From positions 1-9,725 of the forward strand of contig JAQGGU010000066.1 of assembly GCA_028289265.1 (NCBI GenBank): a DNA stretch of 9,725 nucleotides, written 5' to 3'. Origin of the DNA: Candidatus Saccharimonadota bacterium (GTDB taxonomy: Bacteria; Patescibacteriota; Saccharimonadia; Saccharimonadales; UBA4665). The notes below the pieces were generated by a model. That model was not told the DNA's origin and searched no databases. It worked only from the letters and a program-made list of their open reading frames with translations. How positions within the stretch are numbered: the first letter of the stretch is position 1; every line of letters starts with the position of its first letter. Made by a program: the position numbers and the translations under genes. Positions 5,658 through 9,725 of this stretch are shown piece by piece.

Positions 5658-6038
5658 TCAGCTGAGGATTTCTTTTACCATCTCAACCACTTGTGTTGGC
5701 GTGTGATGCACTTTGACCACATAACGGTCGACGCGCAGGAATCGCAATGAATGCGGCGCTTCACTTTTACTGATGTTGGTCAGTATGACCACCCGCATGC
5801 TACTGCCCCAATCTGTTTCTCGTAGCCTAATTAGCATCTCGTCGCCAGACATAACTGGCATTCGGAGGTCGAGCAGGATGAGGTCGGGCGCAAAAGTCTT
5901 GGCTTCCTTAAGTCCGTGCGAACCATTGCAGGCTTCTGCGGTAGTAAAGCCTTCTCTCTGTAACTTCATTGTGTATAGATTACGAATAGCATCATCGTCT
6001 TCTACAATCAGTATTTTGTGATTCGAGTCATTCTGCAT
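5658..6038 (-). CDS. Receiver-only (CheY-like) response regulator 2
   Basis: A 126-residue single receiver domain with the acidic pocket E13, D14 and D15, phospho-acceptor D57 in ILLDLRMPVM, threonine T87 in VILTN and lysine K109 in YVVKVHH. The frame is open further upstream to 6134, but the ATG at 6038 is chosen. It has an AAGGAC Shine-Dalgarno (6050-6045), and the receiver fold starts right after it at HKILIVEDD. The extra upstream residues resemble no receiver and cover the intergenic inverted repeat. It lies 59 nt upstream of response regulator 1 and in the same direction. Unlike most first genes here it has a Shine-Dalgarno, so its mRNA probably has a leader. A weak promoter, TTGGAA (6081-6076), 17 nt, TAAAAA (6058-6053), is possible; it would start so close to the gene that it would cut into the Shine-Dalgarno, so an upstream start is also likely. 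Confidence 0.92.
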   Translation of the reverse strand: MQNDSNHKILIVEDDDAIRNLYTMKLQREGFTTAEACNGSHGLKEAKTFAPDLILLDLRMPVMSGDEMLIRLRETDWGSSMRVVILTNISKSEAPHSLRFLRVDRYVVKVHHTPTQVVEMVKEILS

Positions 6039-6048
6039 AAATATGTCC

Positions 6049-6077
6049 TTGATTTTTAGCACAGAAACTGCTATATT
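6049..6077 (+). promoter_or_regulatory. Plus-strand promoter upstream of a hairpin-terminator unit
   Basis: TTGATT (6049-6054) is followed by a 17-nt spacer and TATATT (6072-6077). These match consensus at 4 of 6 and 5 of 6. Transcription would start near 6084-6086, with no open frame before the terminator at 6130-6169. It lies inside the promoter region of the minus-strand response regulator 2. Confidence 0.5.
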
Positions 6078-6081
6078 CCAA

Positions 6082-6109
6082 GTAGATACGCTATATACAG
6101 TGTATCTAC
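6082..6109. promoter_or_regulatory. 8-bp perfect inverted repeat around a TATATA core, possible operator
   Basis: GTAGATAC (6082-6089) and GTATCTAC (6102-6109) are exact reverse complements with 12 nt between them. The site is upstream of response regulator 2 and starts at the predicted start site of the plus-strand unit. It could be a dimeric regulator binding site or the first hairpin of a small RNA. Confidence 0.45.
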
Positions 6110-6168
6110 GGCACATTAGAAGACTAAATAACACATAGGCCTCAAAAAGGCTTATGTGTTTTTTATTT
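6085..6168 (+). ncRNA. Candidate small RNA of about 84 nt
   Basis: A plus-strand promoter (6049-6077) and a strong intrinsic terminator (6130-6169) enclose about 84 nt with no open frame of note. The only other structure is the inverted repeat at 6082-6109, most of which would form the 5' hairpin. No protein-coding gene on the plus strand lies upstream for the terminator to serve. The terminator stem pairs better as plus-strand RNA (G-U at 6138/6152) than as minus-strand RNA (C-A mismatch). Expression is unproven. Confidence 0.4.
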
Positions 6169-6169
6169 A
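6130..6169 (+). terminator. Strong intrinsic terminator between divergent genes
   Basis: Positions 6130-6142 pair with 6148-6160 (13 bp with one G-U) around a CAAAA loop. On the plus strand a T-rich tail follows (TTTTTTATTT from 6159). It stands 12 nt before the -35 box of the GNAT gene, so it also insulates that promoter. Confidence 0.75.
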
Positions 6170-6180
6170 TCTAATGATTA

Positions 6181-6209
6181 TTGACAAATATCAAGTTATA
6201 TAGTAAAAT
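6181..6209 (+). promoter_or_regulatory. Near-consensus promoter of the GNAT-ThiF operon
   Basis: TTGACA (6181-6186, perfect) is followed by a 17-nt spacer and TAAAAT (6204-6209, 5 of 6). The -10 ends 7 nt before the ATG at 6217, so the mRNA is predicted to be leaderless. The TTG of the -35 box is in frame with the gene and could be mistaken for a start codon. Confidence 0.8.
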
Positions 6210-6216
6210 ATCGCCT

Positions 6217-7047
6217 ATGTCCATAAACGACAAATCTATCACACATGAGCAAGTTATCCCTGTTGTAGAATCACGCTTGTTCGAAGATCACCCAACCGCT
6301 CGATTCGCGATTGGAATATTAGCTGTTGAAGATGTAGTCGTGCCAGGACTTGAGAATGAATACCAAGGCTATTTCGACTTACGCCGCAACGTATATGTAG
6401 AACAAACGGGTCAGTTACACCCTTCGGAGCTCAATGAAGAAGGCAAGGATCATGATGCGGATGACGCTCGGTCAGTTGCGTTCGGTATTATCGAGAACCG
6501 TATTGTTGACCAACGAGTTGTCGCCGCGACCCGGCTTATCATAAAAGGCTTCGGGTCTGATGAACAAAAAGATGCTTCATTGCCGATAGAAAGTTTTTGC
6601 CCGGATATTTTTGGAGACAATCCTGCCCCGAACGGAAGCTTGGAAGTTTCCCGGCTCATCGCACGACACGAAAAGGCTCGCATGCAGGATGTATTGAGAT
6701 CGCAGATATATGCTGCGTCGCTTGCCTATATTGACGGACACAACTTGGGTCCTACCTATGGCGTCATAGAGCCATGGTTGCAAAGGTTTTTGCAGGCAAC
6801 CATTCCCGTAGAACCAATAGGCGAAGCGCGTTACGTCGAACATTATCTAGATTATAATGTACCGATTCGAGTCGATACCGAGGCTTTTGTGAATCAGATG
6901 AATACGACTCACCCTGGTGCGATAGCTACCATGCAGCAGAATGAAGGTTCTATGACCTATTTTGGAAAGGCGCAGTTGGCTCGACGGGTTCAAAACGTTA
7001 TTCCCTTGCAGCCTGAACGCCATAATGCTGACGAAGTAAGCGCCTAA
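6217..7047 (+). CDS. GNAT-fold acyltransferase resembling acyl-homoserine-lactone synthases
   Basis: A 276-residue soluble protein whose middle carries the motif order of the autoinducer-synthase/FeeM branch of GNAT acyltransferases. YFDLRRNVYVEQTG (52-65) resembles the R--VF-EE helix. It is followed by an acidic KDHDADD block (77-83) resembling the D-x-x-D pair, RVVAATRLI (100-108) resembling the VVG-xRLL strand, LPIESFCPD (122-130), and SLEVSRLIAR (141-150) resembling the E-SRF strand. Family members move an acyl or acetyl group to an amine, often to make signals or N-acyl amino acids. The donor and acceptor here are not predictable, and simple N-acetylation is possible. About 100 further C-terminal residues (180-276) have no recognised domain. 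The start at ATG 6217 is fixed by the promoter position. The ThiF-like gene follows after 22 nt, so the two probably work together. Confidence 0.75.
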   Translation: MSINDKSITHEQVIPVVESRLFEDHPTARFAIGILAVEDVVVPGLENEYQGYFDLRRNVYVEQTGQLHPSELNEEGKDHDADDARSVAFGIIENRIVDQRVVAATRLIIKGFGSDEQKDASLPIESFCPDIFGDNPAPNGSLEVSRLIARHEKARMQDVLRSQIYAASLAYIDGHNLGPTYGVIEPWLQRFLQATIPVEPIGEARYVEHYLDYNVPIRVDTEAFVNQMNTTHPGAIATMQQNEGSMTYFGKAQLARRVQNVIPLQPERHNADEVSA

Positions 7048-7069
7048 ATAAACCCTATGAGACCTCATT

Positions 7070-8056
7070 ATGTTAACAATTGATTCACCTGAACTGTCAC
7101 GTAATTATGGCTACTGGAACCAGGACGAGCAGCGCGCGTTGCTTGATTCGCGTGTTGCCATTGGAGGTGTGGGAGGCGCAGGATTTCCGCTTGGCTTGGC
7201 GCTGGCTCGCGCCGGAGTAACAGAGTTTGCCGTAGCTGACCCGGACACAATTGCTGAAACTAACTTCAATCGGCATCCCGGTGCCTTCGTCGACACCCTT
7301 GGAAAGAACAAGGCTGAAGTTTTTGCGGATATGGTAAAGAGAATCAACCCTGATGTAACTGTCGATGTATATACCGAAGGTGTCAATGCGGATAACGTAG
7401 AAGATTTCGTGACGGGCGCAGATCTTGTATTCGATGGAATTGATTTCAACCACCCCGCAGAAAGCGTCAGGTTGCACCGACAAGCTAGGGCAATGGGCAG
7501 GCCAGTCCTTACTGGCCTTGAAATAGGCCCAAGTGCAGTTGTCACGTCCTTTAGGCCCGACGGTATTACATTTGAGGAAGCAATGGGCTATAAGCCAAAT
7601 GATACTCTTGAACAAATTGCTGAAAAAACAGCTGACGGTGTAGATTTATCTGCTTCAGTCGCATATCTGCCATATAAGAGCACAAACATAAAAGTCATGG
7701 AGGCCGTCCAAAAGGGGGCAGAGCTGCCAACGACCGTATTTGGTGTAGATTTATTTGGTGCGGCTACTGGCCAAGAAGCTTTCAATCATCTTACCGCAGG
7801 TGTTGCCGTCTCTCCAGCGCCGCGGAGCCTACAAGTGGCACGCAATCTCTTAGGTCACGTACGGCGCGGTAATAACCGACGCGAGCCCGTTTGGGCCCCC
7901 GATTACTTAGTAGTGGACTTGGAGCGCATGAAGACCAAGGTCATTCGGCAGTCCCGCCCACGATTTTATATGTATGCCACGCTCTTATCGGTTCGCTCCA
8001 AGTTAGGTCTCAACCCAGACTTGGTTTATGGCGACGACAAAGATGCTGATTTTTAA
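7070..8056 (+). CDS. E1/ThiF-family adenylating enzyme without cysteines
   Basis: A 328-residue protein of the E1-like (ThiF/MoeB/MccB) superfamily, which uses ATP to adenylate a carboxyl group, typically the C-terminus of a peptide or ubiquitin-like protein. The nucleotide-binding loop is VAIGGVGGAG (29-38), followed by DPDTIAETNFNRH (57-69), which holds the expected Asn and Arg (N65, N67, R68), a GKNKAEV lysine site (K79, K81), and DLVFDGIDF (118-126) holding the metal/ATP Asp (D125). The C-terminal portion (about 170-328) is not recognised. There is no cysteine anywhere, so it has neither a catalytic thioester Cys nor the CxxC zinc pairs common in the family. It can adenylate but cannot form an E1 thioester. 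No strong Shine-Dalgarno is seen before the ATG at 7070; a short GAG (7059-7061) within a small palindrome is nearest. It is the second gene of the GNAT operon. Confidence 0.85.
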   Translation: MLTIDSPELSRNYGYWNQDEQRALLDSRVAIGGVGGAGFPLGLALARAGVTEFAVADPDTIAETNFNRHPGAFVDTLGKNKAEVFADMVKRINPDVTVDVYTEGVNADNVEDFVTGADLVFDGIDFNHPAESVRLHRQARAMGRPVLTGLEIGPSAVVTSFRPDGITFEEAMGYKPNDTLEQIAEKTADGVDLSASVAYLPYKSTNIKVMEAVQKGAELPTTVFGVDLFGAATGQEAFNHLTAGVAVSPAPRSLQVARNLLGHVRRGNNRREPVWAPDYLVVDLERMKTKVIRQSRPRFYMYATLLSVRSKLGLNPDLVYGDDKDADF

Positions 8057-8065
8057 AAAAGCATT

Positions 8066-8083
8066 GATCTTACTGTTAAGATC
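8066..8083 (+). terminator. Small hairpin after the ThiF-like gene, weak terminator candidate
   Basis: GATCTTA (8066-8072) and TAAGATC (8077-8083) pair around CTGT, 9 nt after the stop codon. There is no T-run after the stem, so termination would be weak at best and readthrough into the kinase gene is possible. Confidence 0.3.
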
Positions 8084-8126
8084 CAACCAAAGATTTTAAA
8101 GCTTTCGTTATTTTGCTTATGGCTAG

Positions 8127-8132
8127 TAGAAT
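8127..8132 (+). promoter_or_regulatory. -10 box of the sensor kinase gene
   Basis: TAGAAT matches the -10 consensus at 5 of 6 and ends 8 nt before the ATG at 8141, the same spacing as at other first genes here. No convincing -35 is present (TTCGTT at 8104-8109 is the nearest). No Shine-Dalgarno precedes the ATG. Confidence 0.4.
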
Positions 8133-8140
8133 AAAGTAAG

Positions 8141-9725
8141 ATGTTTGACTTTTATTTGGTCATAGACTTGATAGTAGTGATAGCGCTAAGTGCTTTGGCG
8201 TTAACCGTGCTTTTGCAGAATAGTAAGGCTAGGCTCAACCGAACCTTTGCACTATTCGTAGTCAGTATCAGCATTTGGATCATTGCAAATTATGTAAGTA
8301 ACGATACGGATTTATCTCCTCGGGTTGCAACTGTAGCAAATTACTTTGTGTTCTTCTTCAGCTATGCGGCTGCGATATACCTAACACAGTTCATCCTTAG
8401 CCTCTCTTCAGACAATAAGCTACAGAAAATATTCAGCAAAATATATTGGCCTCTTTTCACTGTAGCACTTATGGGTGCTACGCCGCTTGTGGTTACTGGC
8501 GTATCGCTTCAGGACAGTGTTTATGCCGTCCATTTTGGTGCTTTATCGCCTCTGTACTTCACATCACTTATAGTTGTCATTGTTTCCGCTATCCTCATAG
8601 CACGCCGAAATATCAAAAAGACGACAGGAGATCAGCATGCCCGCCTGAAGATATTGTTCCGTAGCATGTGCTGGACGTTTCCAATTCTGCTTCTTGCCCA
8701 GGCGGTACTTCCGGCGGCCACTGGGTGGTTCGGTCTTACTAACATAGGTATTCTCCCAATGCTTATTCTGGTGTATGGCCTGTATTACGGCGTGGTTAAG
8801 CACAGGATGTTTGATTTACGTTCTTTTGTGTTCCGGGCGGCGGCCTACCTTCTGACAACAATGACATTGAGCTTTCTGTACGTCGGGCCGATCGTATACT
8901 TCTTAGACATATTCATCCTGGAGACTCGTTTTATCCTAAGTAAGTTCGTACTTGAGGTCCTACTTATTACCGTTGCCGCGACAAACTATGGAAGAATAAA
9001 AAGTTGGTTTGATGGCCTGACCAGTAAAATATTCTTTCGTGATGCTTATGACTCTGCCGCACTGCTGGGTCAACTTAACAGACGACTGGTCGCTACTACT
9101 AACTTGTCTAAGGTTCTTGAGGACAGTGCAGAGTTTATCGCCACGAGCTTAAAGGCGGATTTTTGTATTTTTACCCTACATGAAGGCGAAGATTCTTTGC
9201 CTCGCGTGTTTGGGGGTAAAGAAAAAAAGATTTCCGCCTCAGCGTTAAAAAAGGCCTATCAAGTAATGGGCCAGAGCCAGGAAAATATTTTAGTTACCGA
9301 GACTATCAGCGGGGTACAGCAGCACCTCAAAGATACCTTAGCGGGCAGCGATATAGCTGCAATAATACGGTTGTCCAACAATGAAAGTTCCGGTAATACC
9401 CTAGGGTATATTCTCCTAGGGTATAAGAAGAGCGGGAACCCCTACGACGGTCAGGATGTGCGTACTTTAGAATCGGTTGCTGATGTACTTGTAATCGCCA
9501 TACAAAATGCACTGCATTATGAGGAGATACAGAGGTTCAACCTTACATTGCAGGAGAAGGTTAGTGATGCGACCTCACAGTTGCGGAGAACGAATGCGAA
9601 ACTCAAAACTTTAGATGAGACCAAGGACGACTTCATTTCTATGGCGTCGCATCAGCTGCGTACTCCGCTTACCAGTGTGAAGGGTTACCTCAGCATGGTG
9701 CTCGAGGGTGATGCGGGTAAGCTAA
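8141..9725 (+). CDS. Membrane sensor histidine kinase with multi-helix sensor and GAF domain, cut by window edge
   Basis: An open frame of 528 codons runs off the right edge. The N-terminal half is a membrane sensor with about nine hydrophobic helices, near residues 5-26, 35-54, 66-88, 102-121, 137-155, 176-195, 200-219, 232-257 and 265-281. The first seven resemble the seven-helix N-terminal region of histidine kinases. A GAF-like domain follows (about 310-460), then a coiled coil (about 461-495) and the start of a HisKA dimerisation domain with FISMASHQLRTPL and phospho-acceptor H504. The ATP-binding domain would lie beyond the window. The gene starts 84 nt after the ThiF-like gene in the same direction, probably with its own promoter. 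It could phosphorylate the receivers at 5230-6038 and could sense a product of the GNAT/ThiF pair; both are inferences from position. Confidence 0.92.
   Translation, partial: MFDFYLVIDLIVVIALSALALTVLLQNSKARLNRTFALFVVSISIWIIANYVSNDTDLSPRVATVANYFVFFFSYAAAIYLTQFILSLSSDNKLQKIFSKIYWPLFTVALMGATPLVVTGVSLQDSVYAVHFGALSPLYFTSLIVVIVSAILIARRNIKKTTGDQHARLKILFRSMCWTFPILLLAQAVLPAATGWFGLTNIGILPMLILVYGLYYGVVKHRMFDLRSFVFRAAAYLLTTMTLSFLYVGPIVYFLDIFILETRFILSKFVLEVLLITVAATNYGRIKSWFDGLTSKIFFRDAYDSAALLGQLNRRLVATTNLSKVLEDSAEFIATSLKADFCIFTLHEGEDSLPRVFGGKEKKISASALKKAYQVMGQSQENILVTETISGVQQHLKDTLAGSDIAAIIRLSNNESSGNTLGYILLGYKKSGNPYDGQDVRTLESVADVLVIAIQNALHYEEIQRFNLTLQEKVSDATSQLRRTNAKLKTLDETKDDFISMASHQLRTPLTSVKGYLSMVLEGDAGKL

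Noticed and set aside
6181..6216. TTG as start codon of the GNAT gene, adding 12 residues
   Set aside because: The TTG is part of a perfect TTGACA -35 box, and the -10 box also falls in the extension. The ATG at 6217 follows the promoter at the usual spacing.
7097..7615. Long minus-strand frames inside the ThiF-like gene
   Set aside because: They are antisense shadows of a well-supported gene and show no recognisable domain.

Overview
The window looks like part of a small, streamlined bacterial genome, most likely Candidatus Saccharibacteria (TM7) or a close Patescibacteria/CPR relative. This is inferred from the style of the genes: a short divergent FolD, a short glutamate racemase, free-standing receiver proteins, a multi-pass sensor kinase with an SHQLRTPL phosphoacceptor motif, and dense packing. 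No rRNA or other firm taxonomic marker is present. TGA is used as a normal stop codon.

Left part (1-2130, all on the minus strand): the start of a multi-pass membrane protein running off the left edge; a DUF2277 gene broken by two frameshifts; an ArsR repressor plus AHSA1-type SRPBCC protein operon flanked by two copies of a 30-bp direct repeat; and an unrecognised 157-residue protein. Hairpins separate the units. A tRNA-Lys(CTT) gene (2131-2207) follows, with its own promoter, terminator and an unusually structured leader of about 138 nt.

Middle part (2431-6038): folD and a short glutamate racemase gene (murI) form a plus-strand operon joined by an ATGA overlap. They converge on a minus-strand set of two tandem receiver-only response regulators and murD. 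The second receiver gene overlaps murD as TAATG. MurI makes D-glutamate and MurD adds it to the peptidoglycan precursor, so the two convergent operons feed the same step.

Right part (6049-9725, plus strand): a possible small RNA unit (promoter, inverted repeat, strong terminator), then an acyl-homoserine-lactone-synthase-like GNAT protein, a cysteine-free E1/ThiF-type adenylating enzyme, and a membrane sensor histidine kinase with a GAF domain that runs off the right edge. The GNAT, ThiF and kinase group next to two receiver proteins is the best candidate for an undescribed system, possibly synthesis and sensing of a small molecule. The chemistry cannot be told from sequence.

A pattern across the window: nearly every first gene of a transcription unit has a -10 box 6-8 nt before its ATG and no Shine-Dalgarno sequence. 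Several internal genes do have Shine-Dalgarno sequences. This suggests leaderless mRNAs as the default.
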